From contig CALJKV010000080.1 of assembly GCA_937974245.1 (NCBI GenBank), positions 1-64,000 of the forward strand: a DNA stretch of 64,000 nucleotides. Direction: 5' to 3'. Position numbers and translations under genes: made by a program. This DNA is from an uncultured Chloroflexota bacterium. Lineage in GTDB: Bacteria; Chloroflexota; Anaerolineae; Aggregatilineales; Phototrophicaceae. The notes below the pieces were generated by a model. The model saw nothing but the letters and a program-made list of their open reading frames with translations, did not search any database and was not told the DNA's origin. Positions 32,616 through 39,748 of this stretch are shown piece after piece; the stretch's first letter is position 1, and each line of letters begins with the position of its first letter.

Positions 32616-33026
32616 ATGCAACCGCTAATGCTGCTTGTAGCTGACCATGCCAGCGTTGAACCTAACACTGGTAAACTGAATGTACTTGGCGCTTTTCGGC
32701 AAATTATCGCCTCAAACTTTCCTCTTCAGTATTCCCGTTTTTCGATTGTCATCAAATTAGGTGGAGAAGTTGGGGAGATACAGCGAGAATGTACATTGAC
32801 TGTTATTTTGACCAATGAGGATGGTAAAGAAATCCTTCAATTTTCTGCGCCTTTTACGATGCCTGTTGCTCATCAAACAGGGATGCAGCCAGAGTTGAAC
32901 GCGGTTGTAGAATTAAATAATGTTGTATTCCCGCATCCGGGGGAATATCAGGTTTCTGTTTTTGTAGACGATCAGGTTATATCAAATACCGCCATCATTC
33001 TTACTCTAAAAACAACTCAGGAGTAA
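32616..33026 (+). CDS. DUF6941-like protein, first gene of a hicAB unit
   Basis: 136 residues: QPLMLLVADHASVEPNTGKLNVLGAFRQIIASNFPLQYSRFSIVIKLGGEVGEIQRECTLTVILTNEDGKEILQFSAPFTMP...VFPHPGEYQVSVFVDDQVISNTAIILTL. The start LxLxxDHAxVxxxGKLNVLGxF and the closing PGEYxxxVFVDDxxI match what I know of the DUF6941 family, a small beta-rich protein of unknown role. AAGGG lies 13 bases before the ATG at 32616. The gene ends in AGGAG-TAA, where AGGAG is also the ribosome site for hicA, so the two are coupled. It is AT-richer than its neighbours, suggesting transfer together with hicAB. Confidence 0.65.
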   Translation: MQPLMLLVADHASVEPNTGKLNVLGAFRQIIASNFPLQYSRFSIVIKLGGEVGEIQRECTLTVILTNEDGKEILQFSAPFTMPVAHQTGMQPELNAVVELNNVVFPHPGEYQVSVFVDDQVISNTAIILTLKTTQE

Positions 33027-33031
33027 GATAC

Positions 33032-33316
33032 ATGCCACCTGAAGCTATCAAATTATTGGAGCGGATGCGGCGATCAAAAGAGGGATGGACACGACAAGAC
33101 TTAGATATGTTATATTTAGGGTTCGGTTTTGTCATGCGGAATGGTTCTAGCCATGATATAGTAACTCATCCCGACTACCCACAATTACGTGAGACATTGC
33201 CGAGACACCGCAAAGTAGCCGCCTACCTTGTTCGTAATGCAGTAAAGCGTATTGACAAACTGCTAGTGTTACAAATGAAAGATGAGGAGCAAAAGGGGCA
33301 AGCGAATGATGAGTGA
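33032..33316 (+). CDS. hicA: HicA-family toxin
   Basis: 94 residues. The double-stranded-RNA-binding-like HicA core is recognisable in LDMLYLGFGFVMRNGSSHDIVTHPDYPQLRETLPRHRKVAAYLVRNAVKRIDKL: GSSHDI carries the His that in HicA mRNA interferases is catalytic, followed by the strand and (L)PRHxKVxxxxVR helix. The N-terminus (MPPEAIKLLERMRRSKEGWTRQDL) is longer than in minimal HicA. AGGAG eight bases upstream, inside the 3' end of the DUF6941 gene, sets the start. It overlaps hicB by 11 bp, the usual toxin-first order. Confidence 0.75.
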   Translation: MPPEAIKLLERMRRSKEGWTRQDLDMLYLGFGFVMRNGSSHDIVTHPDYPQLRETLPRHRKVAAYLVRNAVKRIDKLLVLQMKDEEQKGQANDE

Positions 33317-33629
33317 TTTGCGAGATAAAGCTATCACACTGGCGAATCGCCCTTATAGAGTAGTTGTATTCCTGGATGAAACAACAGAGGGCGACTCAAT
33401 TTACGTTGCGCTTAATCTTGAGCTAGAAGGCTGTGTATCTCAGGGTGATACCCCGGAGGAAGCAATCGGTAACTTAAAGATGGCACGGGAAGATTTCATC
33501 TACTTCCTTCTGGAGGATGGATTGGAAGTGCCTGAACCACAATACCTTTCAAGCAACACAATTTTGACTATCTCGGAAGACATGCCTTCCGACAATCAGT
33601 CCATCGAGAACAAGTTACACTACGCTTGA
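33306..33629 (+). CDS. hicB: HicB-family antitoxin
   Basis: About 107 residues. The HicB fold signature is clear: DSIYVALNLELEGCVSQGDTPEEAIGNLKMAREDFIYFLLEDGLEVPEP (GC-xxQGDTxEEAxxNxxxA...GxxxPxP). The C-terminal 30 residues carry no obvious helix-turn-helix or ribbon-helix-helix, so DNA binding and autoregulation may be weak or absent. AAAGGGG lies seven bases before the ATG at 33306 (a second ATG is at 33309). The start overlaps the hicA end, so toxin and antitoxin are co-translated. Confidence 0.8.
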   Translation: MMSDLRDKAITLANRPYRVVVFLDETTEGDSIYVALNLELEGCVSQGDTPEEAIGNLKMAREDFIYFLLEDGLEVPEPQYLSSNTILTISEDMPSDNQSIENKLHYA

Positions 33630-33717
33630 ACCAAATAGCTATTATCATTCTCCTGGTGCAACTTCCTGCCCGGCCACTGCGTAGATACAATAAATAACTG
33701 TTCAGGAGCGTAAGGTC

Positions 33718-34422
33718 ATGGGGAATACGACACGTAATGACACCGGGCGCGGTATTGGCGGTATGGTCTTAATCGTACTGGGGCTGCTGTTTCTGGTGGG
33801 GCAGGTCTTCAACTTCAGCATCCTCGGCACACTCTGGCCGTTTTTCATCATCGCGCCAGGGGCGGCCTTCCTGCACTTTGCCCGGAAAGACAAAAGTTCG
33901 GCGGGGTTGGCCGTACCCGGTTCGATTATCACCGGCACCGGCTTGATCCTGCTTTACCAGGCCGTCACCGGCCATTGGGCAAGCTGGGCCTATGCCTGGT
34001 CGCTCTACCCGCTGTTCCTGGGGCTGGCGCTGCGCTACATGGGGCGGCAGACCGATGACCCGCAGATGGCGCGTACCGGCGATGGCTTCGTCACCTGGAG
34101 CGGGCTGGCCTTTATCGTCCTGGCCGCGCTGTTTGAACTGCTTATCTTTAACGCCGGGGGGATTTTCGGGTCGCTGCTGCTGCCGTTGGTATTGATCGCC
34201 GGCGGTGCCTTCCTGCTGCGGCGTGGTGATACTCGCCTGACCAGCAAACGCAAAGCGAAAATCAGCGCCGAACGCATCATGGATGAGAAACCCAAAGCCA
34301 GGCCGCTTACCCCCAGTGAACGGCTGCGGGCAGAAATTGACGCCGCCTTAGCCGAAGACGACGACGTGGTAATCGCCAGGCCTGTTTCCACTGGCGACCA
34401 GGATGGGCAGGACGAGGGGTAA
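33718..34422 (+). CDS. Membrane protein, unknown
   Basis: 234 residues with about six hydrophobic helices in three pairs (GGMVLIVLGLLFLVGQVF, LWPFFIIAPGAAFLHFA, GSIITGTGLILLYQAVTGHWASWAYAWSLYPLFLGLALRY, WSGLAFIVLAALFELLIFN, LLLPLVLIAGGAFLLRR) and a charged cytoplasmic tail (KISAERIMDEKPKARPLTPSERLRAEIDAALAEDDDVV). The repeated pattern G-hhhxG-hhFLhxQ followed by LWPhhhIxxG is like the small LiaF/LiaI-type membrane modules, but I cannot assign a function. AGGAG nine bases before the ATG supports the start. Confidence 0.7.
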   Translation: MGNTTRNDTGRGIGGMVLIVLGLLFLVGQVFNFSILGTLWPFFIIAPGAAFLHFARKDKSSAGLAVPGSIITGTGLILLYQAVTGHWASWAYAWSLYPLFLGLALRYMGRQTDDPQMARTGDGFVTWSGLAFIVLAALFELLIFNAGGIFGSLLLPLVLIAGGAFLLRRGDTRLTSKRKAKISAERIMDEKPKARPLTPSERLRAEIDAALAEDDDVVIARPVSTGDQDGQDEG

Positions 34423-34448
34423 TGCCCGCCGATAACCGGAAAACAAAG

Positions 34449-34469
34449 GGACGCTCAAGCCGGGCGTCC
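34449..34469 (+). terminator. Hairpin GGACGC...GCGTCC, T-run missing
   Basis: A stem close to the one at 34711-34726 (GGGACGCTCAAGCCGGGCGTCC compared with GGGACGCTCAGGGCGTCTC), located 27 bases after the membrane-protein gene. It lacks a T tract; the second copy, 240 bases on, has one. Confidence 0.4.
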
Positions 34470-34526
34470 ATAGGTGTCAAGTTAAGGCAAAGCTACCTAT
34501 TTTGGGGATATGCTTTTGGTCTAATC

Positions 34527-34620
34527 ACCCCCTCTAAATCTCCCCCGCCAGCGGGGGCGACTTGTTAGTCTGGGTTTGACCAGCTCCCTCCCCGTTTGCG
34601 GGGAGGGCTGGGGAGGGGTT
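34527..34620. repeat. Second copy of the ACCCCCTCTAAATCTCCC repeat core
   Basis: Closely related to the core of the MITE-like element at 26176-26262: same opening, CCGCCAGCGGGG, GACTTGTTAGTCT, TTTGACCAGC, CTCCCCGTTTGCGG and closing GGGGAGGGG. The core forms strong internal pairing. The right flank (GCAAATTAGATGCGATGACC) also resembles the right terminal repeat of the first copy, but no left terminal repeat is visible, so this copy may be truncated. It occupies most of the 368-base gap 34423-34790. Confidence 0.6.
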
Positions 34621-34710
34621 AGGAAAACGATACTGGCTTAGGGCAAATTAGATGCGATGACCCTATCGTTGTGGATTTAATCCCTCGGCACGCTTAACTT
34701 GCTGTATATG

Positions 34711-34734
34711 GGACGCTCAGGGCGTCTCTTTTTG
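34711..34734 (+). terminator. Intrinsic terminator before MaoC gene
   Basis: GGACGC/GCGTCT stem followed by CTTTTTGTTTT. It probably ends transcription from the membrane-protein gene, displaced by the repeat element. Confidence 0.65.
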
Positions 34735-34754
34735 TTTTCCCCCTGCGCCGGCAG

Positions 34755-34760
34755 TATAAT
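34755..34760 (+). promoter_or_regulatory. TATAAT -10 box of MaoC gene
   Basis: A perfect TATAAT 31 bases before the ATG at 34791, with a weak -35. It follows directly after the terminator. Confidence 0.5.
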
Positions 34761-34790
34761 CCCTCCATTCCAAACACAAAGGGGATGCTT

Positions 34791-35246
34791 ATGCCCGGCA
34801 AATACTACGATGAACTCGATGTGGGGATGGTCATCCGCCATGAACTTTCCCGCACACTCACCGAAATGGACAACGTGCTGTTTTCCAGCCTGACCATGAA
34901 CACCCAACCGCTCCACCTCAACGAGGATTTCGCCAGCAAAACCGAGTTCGGGCAGCGCATCGTCAATGGGATTTTCACGATGGGGCTGGTGGTCGGCATC
35001 ACGGTGCCTGACCTCACGCATGGGACGATTATCGCCAACCTGGGCTACGAAAACGTGCGCCACCCCCGCCCGATGTTTCATGGGGATACGCTCTATGTGG
35101 AAACTGAAATCACCGCCAAACGGGAGAGCAATTCCCGCCCGGAGGCGGGACTCGTGACGCTGAAGCATATCGGACGCAACCAACACGGGGAAATCTGCAT
35201 TGAAGTCACCCGCACCGCCCTTTTTCTCAAACGGTCTGCGACCTGA
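34791..35246 (+). CDS. MaoC-like (R)-hydratase fold protein
   Basis: 151 residues forming one hot-dog domain: KYYDELDVGMVIRHELSRTLTEMDNVLFSSLTMNTQPLHLNEDFASKTEFGQRIVNGIFTMGLVVGITVPDL...YENVRHPRPMFHGDTLYVETEITAKRES. The overhanging motif of (R)-specific enoyl-CoA hydratases is D-x4-H; here the segment reads TMNTQPLH, so Asn replaces the usual Asp while the His is kept. Similar T-x-N-x-x-P-x-H forms occur in mesaconyl-CoA hydratase-type relatives. A CoA-thioester dehydratase or hydratase role is likely but the substrate is open. Start at 34791 with AAAGGGG six bases upstream; the in-frame ATG at 34785 abuts it. Confidence 0.82.
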   Translation: MPGKYYDELDVGMVIRHELSRTLTEMDNVLFSSLTMNTQPLHLNEDFASKTEFGQRIVNGIFTMGLVVGITVPDLTHGTIIANLGYENVRHPRPMFHGDTLYVETEITAKRESNSRPEAGLVTLKHIGRNQHGEICIEVTRTALFLKRSAT

Positions 35247-35251
35247 ACCGG

Positions 35252-35569
35252 CTACGGCGGCCCGTATGTCTTGTGAATGGTCGGCGGGTCAGTGGTTGTC
35301 ACCGCGATACAGTTGGACGTGTTGCCAATCGCCAGCCAGGAATCACTCGGCACTATGCCAGCGGCGATGTCCGCCTCGATTTCATCTACATAGCCACTGC
35401 ACACCAGCGCACCCTGCGCCCGCAAGTAGATGTAGCTGATCTGTGGCCCCAGCACCGCCAGGATCACGATCACCACGATGGCGACCAGCATCAGAATAAG
35501 TGCGTATTCAACCAGACCCTGCCCGGTTTCGGGTGAGGCACGACTTTGAGTGAACTTTTGGATGAGCAT
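35252..35569 (-). CDS. Flp/Fap-type type IVb pilin
   Basis: 105 residues. After a short polar leader (LIQKFTQSRASPETG) comes QGLVEYALILMLVAIVVIVILAVLGPQI, the Flp pilin signature with the glutamate at +5 of the processed pilin and one hydrophobic helix; a prepilin peptidase would cut after the Gly. The C-terminal half (LVCSGYVDEIEADIAAG...NTSNCIAV) has two cysteines and is longer than in short Flp pilins. It forms Tad-type pili elsewhere, but no tad genes are in this window. It is convergent with the MaoC gene, five bases apart. Confidence 0.83.
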   Translation of the reverse strand: MLIQKFTQSRASPETGQGLVEYALILMLVAIVVIVILAVLGPQISYIYLRAQGALVCSGYVDEIEADIAAGIVPSDSWLAIGNTSNCIAVTTTDPPTIHKTYGPP

Positions 35570-35700
35570 GATAATTCCCCATAAATGATGATAATCATTA
35601 AGTTCATTTTAACTGCAAAGCCTATCCAAAGCGCCTCTACAAACTGGACATAAACCGGAATTTCAGAAATAATTCAAAAATGATGGAAGGAGTAAAGAAA

Positions 35701-36063
35701 ATGCCTCAGATTACCGTCAAAGGCCATGGCAGTTTTGAAGTACCATCTGGCAAACGCCTGGTACTTGCCCTGGAAGACAGCGGCCTCGATATGCTCCACC
35801 GCTGTGGTGGCAATGCCCGCTGTACCACCTGCCGTGTCAAAATCATTTCCGGCAGCACGGAACGGATGACCGCCGCCGAACGCGCCCGCCTGATGGATGA
35901 GGGGTTGGTCGGGCAGGCACGGTCAAGCTGCCAGATTCCCTGTGAAAACGATATGGTCATTGAGTTGATCTGGCGGCTTTCGACCACCGACTATGAAACG
36001 AGCGGCCAGCGTCCCGCGGACAGCATCACCCCTGAACCTGAATGGGTCCGGGTGCCCCGGTGA
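35701..36063 (+). CDS. 2Fe-2S ferredoxin (plant type)
   Basis: 120 residues. Cluster ligands are at Cys35, Cys41, Cys44 (CGGNARCTTC) and Cys77, the C-x5-C-x2-C-x32-C pattern of plant-type [2Fe-2S] ferredoxins that transfer electrons in redox pathways. The C-terminal 40 residues (ENDMVIELIWRLSTTDYETSGQRPADS...) form an extension. AAGGAG eight bases before the ATG at 35701 sets the start; MMEGVKK upstream is not needed. The next gene begins inside or at its end, suggesting coupling. Confidence 0.88.
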   Translation: MPQITVKGHGSFEVPSGKRLVLALEDSGLDMLHRCGGNARCTTCRVKIISGSTERMTAAERARLMDEGLVGQARSSCQIPCENDMVIELIWRLSTTDYETSGQRPADSITPEPEWVRVPR

Positions 36064-36656
36064 CGCCCCCCATTCACCAGGTGCCCGACGATTACCACGA
36101 GGTCGAACACCTCGTCCTGCTTGAATCGGATAGCATCCTCAAACTCAATATCCTCGCGCTTGGCCTGCTGGTACTGGGTATGGTGGGGATGATCGCCTGG
36201 CGCGTGGTCGCCATCGGGCTGCGTGGCCCACTGCCGGGTGATGGCGGTATCAACCTGCCCTGGTGGGCGTGGGGGCTGCTGCTGATCGTTGGGGTGATTC
36301 CCCTCCATGAGGGGCTGCACGGCCTGGCGATCCTGTGGGCCGGCCACAAACCCCGCTTTGGCATGATGCTCAGCAAAGGTGCATTTTACGCCACCGCCGA
36401 TGATGCCCTGTTCCGCCGGAATGTATTTATCGTCATCGCTTTAGCGCCCCTGGTTGGGATTACCCTGCTCGGCATGGCGCTGACCATCCTGCTGTCCGAT
36501 GACCTGGGTTACTACGCGGCGCTGCTGGTCGCCCTCAATGCCGGGAGCGCCATCGGTGATGTATGGATGACCCGCGCCGTCCTGCGTTATCCGCCCTCCG
36601 CCCTGGTGCGCGACGAAGCCGACAGTATCCGCATCTATTCACGAATCACGCTATAA
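36042..36656 (+). CDS. DUF3267-type membrane metalloprotease-like protein
   Basis: 204 residues. About five hydrophobic helices with a HEGLH (HExxH) motif inside the second or third (VIPLHEGLHGLAILWAGHKPRFGMMLSKGAFYATADDALFRRNVFIVIALAPLVG). This pattern, HExxH in a helix followed by a glycine/phenylalanine loop and a later Asn/Asp helix, is that of DUF3267, a family related to intramembrane zinc proteases. Whether it cuts proteins is unknown. The start is ATG at 36042, within the ferredoxin end, or GTG at 36060, which overlaps the ferredoxin stop (GTGA). Confidence 0.72.
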   Translation: MGPGAPVTPPIHQVPDDYHEVEHLVLLESDSILKLNILALGLLVLGMVGMIAWRVVAIGLRGPLPGDGGINLPWWAWGLLLIVGVIPLHEGLHGLAILWAGHKPRFGMMLSKGAFYATADDALFRRNVFIVIALAPLVGITLLGMALTILLSDDLGYYAALLVALNAGSAIGDVWMTRAVLRYPPSALVRDEADSIRIYSRITL

Positions 36657-36657
36657 T
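36652..36657 (+). promoter_or_regulatory. TATAAT -10 box of Ca2+/H+ exchanger
   Basis: TATAAT overlapping the stop codon of the DUF3267 gene, 40 bases before the cax start at 36698. No strong -35 was seen. Confidence 0.45.
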
Positions 36658-36697
36658 GGCGGGATAATTTACTGCACACCGCTGGAGGATGCCCACC

Positions 36698-37771
36698 ATG
36701 TCGCTTGACCGTATCGTGAAACTGCTGCTGGTCTTTGTGCCGGTGGCGCTCATCGCTGATTTTGTACTGCACCTTGACCCGGTGCTGATCTTCATCTTCG
36801 CGGCGCTGGCGGTCATCCCGCTGGCTGATCTCGTGGGAGAAGCCACCGAAGAACTGGCGGTCTATACCGGCCCGAAACTGGGCGGGCTGCTCAACGCCAC
36901 CCTGGGAAACGCCGCCGAACTGATTATCACTGTGTTCGCCATTAACGAAGGCCTGATTGAACTGGTGAAAGCCTCGATCATCGGCTCGATCCTGGGCAAC
37001 CTGCTGCTCGTGCTGGGCTTGAGCATCCTGCTGGGCGGCATCAAGAACGGTATGCAAACATTTGACCGGCGCACTGCCGGATTGAACGCTACCATGCTCA
37101 TCCTGGCGGTGGTTGCGCTGATGGTGCCGTCGCTCTTTGACGCCGCAATTCAGGATAACCTGGCCGCCGAAGTCGGTCTGAGCGAAGGCGTAGCGGTTGT
37201 CATGATTATCATTTATGGTCTGAGTGTCATCTACGCTTTTACCAGCGGTTCGCCCGTCACCCGTGATGCCGCGCACCATGAAACCAAGTGGACTCCACGT
37301 GTCGCCATCGGCATACTGATCGCCGCCACCCTCGGCATCGTCTTTATGAGCGAAATCCTGGTCGGGGCTGTCGAGCCGGTTACCCAGCAGTTGGGGCTGA
37401 CCGAGTTCTTTATCGGTATCATCATCATCCCGCTGGTGGGCAACGTGGCCGAACACCTCGTCGCGGTGCAGGTGGCGCTCAAGAACAAGATGGAACTCAG
37501 CCTGGCCGTGTCGCTGGGTTCAAGCCTCCAAATCGCGTTGTTTGTCGCGCCGGTGCTGGTATTTATCAGCCTGTTGATGGGCGGCGAAACGCTGCTCCTG
37601 GTGTTCAACTCGTTCGAACTCGTCGCGGTTGCGGCGGCGTCGCTGGTGGCGGCCTTCATCGCCTTAGACGGCGAGTCGAACTGGCTGGAAGGGGCGATGC
37701 TGCTGGCGGTTTATCTGATGATCGCGCTGGCTTTCTACTTCCTGCCCGCCGCGACAGCCCTGCCACATTAA
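36698..37771 (+). CDS. cax: Calcium/proton exchanger (CaCA superfamily)
   Basis: 357 residues with about eleven membrane helices in two homologous halves. The alpha-1 repeat is LLNATLGNAAELIITVFAINEGLIELVKASIIGSILGNLLLVLG (GNAAE core), the alpha-2 repeat FIIGxxxxPLVGNVAEHLVAVQVALKNKMELSLAVSLGSSLQIALFV (GNxAEH, GSSxQI). Both are hallmarks of Cax-type Ca2+/H+ antiporters that extrude calcium. The start at 36698 has GGAGG nine bases upstream; the in-frame ATG at 36689 overlaps the ribosome site. With the P-type ATPase at 16.6-19.4 kb it gives two calcium exporters in this window. A terminator follows. Confidence 0.9.
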   Translation: MSLDRIVKLLLVFVPVALIADFVLHLDPVLIFIFAALAVIPLADLVGEATEELAVYTGPKLGGLLNATLGNAAELIITVFAINEGLIELVKASIIGSILGNLLLVLGLSILLGGIKNGMQTFDRRTAGLNATMLILAVVALMVPSLFDAAIQDNLAAEVGLSEGVAVVMIIIYGLSVIYAFTSGSPVTRDAAHHETKWTPRVAIGILIAATLGIVFMSEILVGAVEPVTQQLGLTEFFIGIIIIPLVGNVAEHLVAVQVALKNKMELSLAVSLGSSLQIALFVAPVLVFISLLMGGETLLLVFNSFELVAVAAASLVAAFIALDGESNWLEGAMLLAVYLMIALAFYFLPAATALPH

Positions 37772-37807
37772 ATGCACCGCCAATATGAGCCTGTTATGGC
37801 CTGTTGT

Positions 37808-37830
37808 GGGGGAGAGCCATGCCTCTCCCC
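37808..37830 (+). terminator. Terminator hairpin after cax
   Basis: GGGGGAGAG/CTCTCCCC stem of at least 8 bp with a short loop, 36 bases after the stop, followed by TCCTTCG. The T tract is weak. Confidence 0.55.
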
Positions 37831-38005
37831 TCCTTCGAGGAAAATGTTGCTAATTGCCTCCGCCCCAAAAGAATGAATCCCTGATCGGATATGCATCATC
37901 CAGTATTCGTCCCCCAGGAATCCCATCATTCCTGAAATGCGTAACCTCCCCGAAAGAAATTGTGTGATAAAATAGGTCACGATCATCAAAATTACGGGTG
38001 CGCTC

Positions 38006-39013
38006 ATGACAATCCGCGACACATTCAACCGGCCACTACGGGACTTACGGATTTCGGTCACAGACCGTTGTAACTTCCGCTGTACCTACTGTATGCCCGC
38101 CGCCATTTATGGCGAAAGCTACAAGTTCCTGCCCCGGCAGCAAGTCCTCACATTTGAGGAAATCACCCGCCTGACGGGAATCATCACCCGGTTGGGCGCG
38201 GTCAAAATCCGGCTGACCGGTGGCGAACCGCTGGTGCGTGAGCAGGTCGAAAAACTTGTGGCGATGCTGGCGGTAATAGATGGCGTGGATGATCTGACGT
38301 TGACGACCAACGGCTACCTGCTGCCTCAAAAAGCGCAGGCGCTCCGCGAGGCCGGTTTGCAGCGCATCACCATCAGCCTCGACTCACTGGATGACGCTGT
38401 GTTCCGCCAGATGAACGGCAACCGCTCCGGCGTGCAGGCCGTGCTGGATGGCATCACCGCCGCCGAGCAAGCCGGGTTCGACCCCATCAAAATTAACGCC
38501 GTCGTCCAGCGCGGCGTCAACGACCATACCATTGTGGATATGGCGCGGTATTTTAAGGAACGCGGTCATGTGCTGCGCTTTATTGAGTATATGGATGTGG
38601 GCAACCTCAACGAATGGCGCATGGAAGATGTCGTATCCGCCCATGAGATCGTGGAACGCATCGGCGCGGAAATGCCGCTGGAGCCGCTGGAACGCAACTA
38701 TAAAAGCGAGGTCGCGCTGCGCTACCGCTACCAGGACGGCGGCGGGGAAATCGGCATCATCGCCTCAGTGACGAAGCCCTTCTGTGGCGCGTGCAGCCGG
38801 ATGCGGCTTTCGGCGGAAGGCAGCGTCTACACCTGTCTGTTTGCCGAAAAAGGTACTGACCTGCGTGGGCCGCTGCGCGAGGGCGCTTCCGACGACGAGA
38901 TTGAGCAGATTATCCGCCAGACGTGGGGCAGCCGCATTGACCGCTATTCTGAGGAGCGTGCGGGAATCCCCGTCCGCCGCAAGAAAGTCGAGATGTATCA
39001 CATCGGCGGGTGA
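38006..39013 (+). CDS. moaA: GTP 3',8-cyclase MoaA
   Basis: 335 residues. Radical SAM motif CNFRCTYC at the N-terminus (DRCNFRCTYCMPA) binds the first 4Fe-4S cluster; the C-terminal Cys set CGACSRMRLSAEGSVYTC binds the second. The GTP-contact region and the final Gly-Gly (MYHIGG) needed for activity are intact. MoaA makes 3',8-cH2GTP, the first step of molybdenum-cofactor synthesis, together with MoaC, which is not in this window. The ATG at 38006 is preceded by CGGGTG at usable spacing. The 234-base gap before it shows no further gene. Confidence 0.95.
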   Translation: MTIRDTFNRPLRDLRISVTDRCNFRCTYCMPAAIYGESYKFLPRQQVLTFEEITRLTGIITRLGAVKIRLTGGEPLVREQVEKLVAMLAVIDGVDDLTLTTNGYLLPQKAQALREAGLQRITISLDSLDDAVFRQMNGNRSGVQAVLDGITAAEQAGFDPIKINAVVQRGVNDHTIVDMARYFKERGHVLRFIEYMDVGNLNEWRMEDVVSAHEIVERIGAEMPLEPLERNYKSEVALRYRYQDGGGEIGIIASVTKPFCGACSRMRLSAEGSVYTCLFAEKGTDLRGPLREGASDDEIEQIIRQTWGSRIDRYSEERAGIPVRRKKVEMYHIGG

Positions 39014-39043
39014 TGGCCGTTCTTATGTCCCGGTTGGACTGAT

Positions 39044-39748
39044 ATGAGTACGTTTGAAGATTTCCTCAACGAGATATTTGTCGGCCAGCAACCGGTATTC
39101 TACGCTGAGTTTGAGGCATGGGTGAAGGGGTCGCGCCGCTTCAAAACCTTTGCCAGCAGCAATCGCGTCAAGATACGCACGAAGCTGAAGCATGTGTGCG
39201 CCGAAGATGGAATGATGGATTTGCGCACAGAACTGGAAACGGCAGCACTGCTGTTGAGGGAAACACGCTTCACACTCGAATACGAAAAATACGCCGCCTC
39301 CAAACAGCGCGGTCCGGATTTCACCGTCACATTCAAGACTCATACCGAGTTCAATGTCGAAGTCCGGCGGATTCGGGGCGTTGAACTGGGAGGTGACACT
39401 GTCGAAGCGCGTACCGTCAAGTTGATGGAGGTACTATGCGATAAAGTGGGGCAGATGCCGCCGGGTATTATCAACCTGCTCTGGTTGGTTGCCGAACGTG
39501 CGATTTCCGAACCCGACCTGACCCGAGCAGTAATGAGACTACGCGACCTGGCAGACCACAAAAATGAGAATTTCTTCACACGGCGTGGTTTCAAGAGCGC
39601 TGCTGACTTTCTGAAACAATTTCAGCGGCTGAGCGGAATCGTTATGCGGCAATCGGGGACAAGTGCCTTATGGTTAAACGCACTCGCCCGGCACAAAGTC
39701 CCGCCAGGGATTATGACAGCCATTCAGCGCCTTGAAGCCGGGAATTAA
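39044..39748 (+). CDS. Hypothetical protein with PD-(D/E)XK nuclease-like core
   Basis: 234 residues, unrecognised family. A possible restriction-endonuclease-like core is SKQRGPDFTVTFKTHTEFNVEVRRIRG: Pro91-Asp92, then after 13 residues Glu106-Val-Arg108 on a beta strand, following a helix with LRTELETAALLL. Replacement of the usual Lys by Arg is tolerated in some members of that superfamily. The C-terminal half is helical (LMEVLCDKVGQMPPGIINLLWLVAERAISEPDLTRAVMRLRDL). No helicase, methylase or toxin partner is adjacent. The start at 39044 has only a weak GGA. Its stop overlaps the deoxynucleoside kinase stop (TTAA) in convergent orientation. Confidence 0.65.
   Translation: MSTFEDFLNEIFVGQQPVFYAEFEAWVKGSRRFKTFASSNRVKIRTKLKHVCAEDGMMDLRTELETAALLLRETRFTLEYEKYAASKQRGPDFTVTFKTHTEFNVEVRRIRGVELGGDTVEARTVKLMEVLCDKVGQMPPGIINLLWLVAERAISEPDLTRAVMRLRDLADHKNENFFTRRGFKSAADFLKQFQRLSGIVMRQSGTSALWLNALARHKVPPGIMTAIQRLEAGN

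Noticed and set aside
36635..37456. Minus-strand open frame opposite cax
   Set aside because: Low-complexity Asp/Gln/His-rich translation typical of the complement of a membrane-protein gene.
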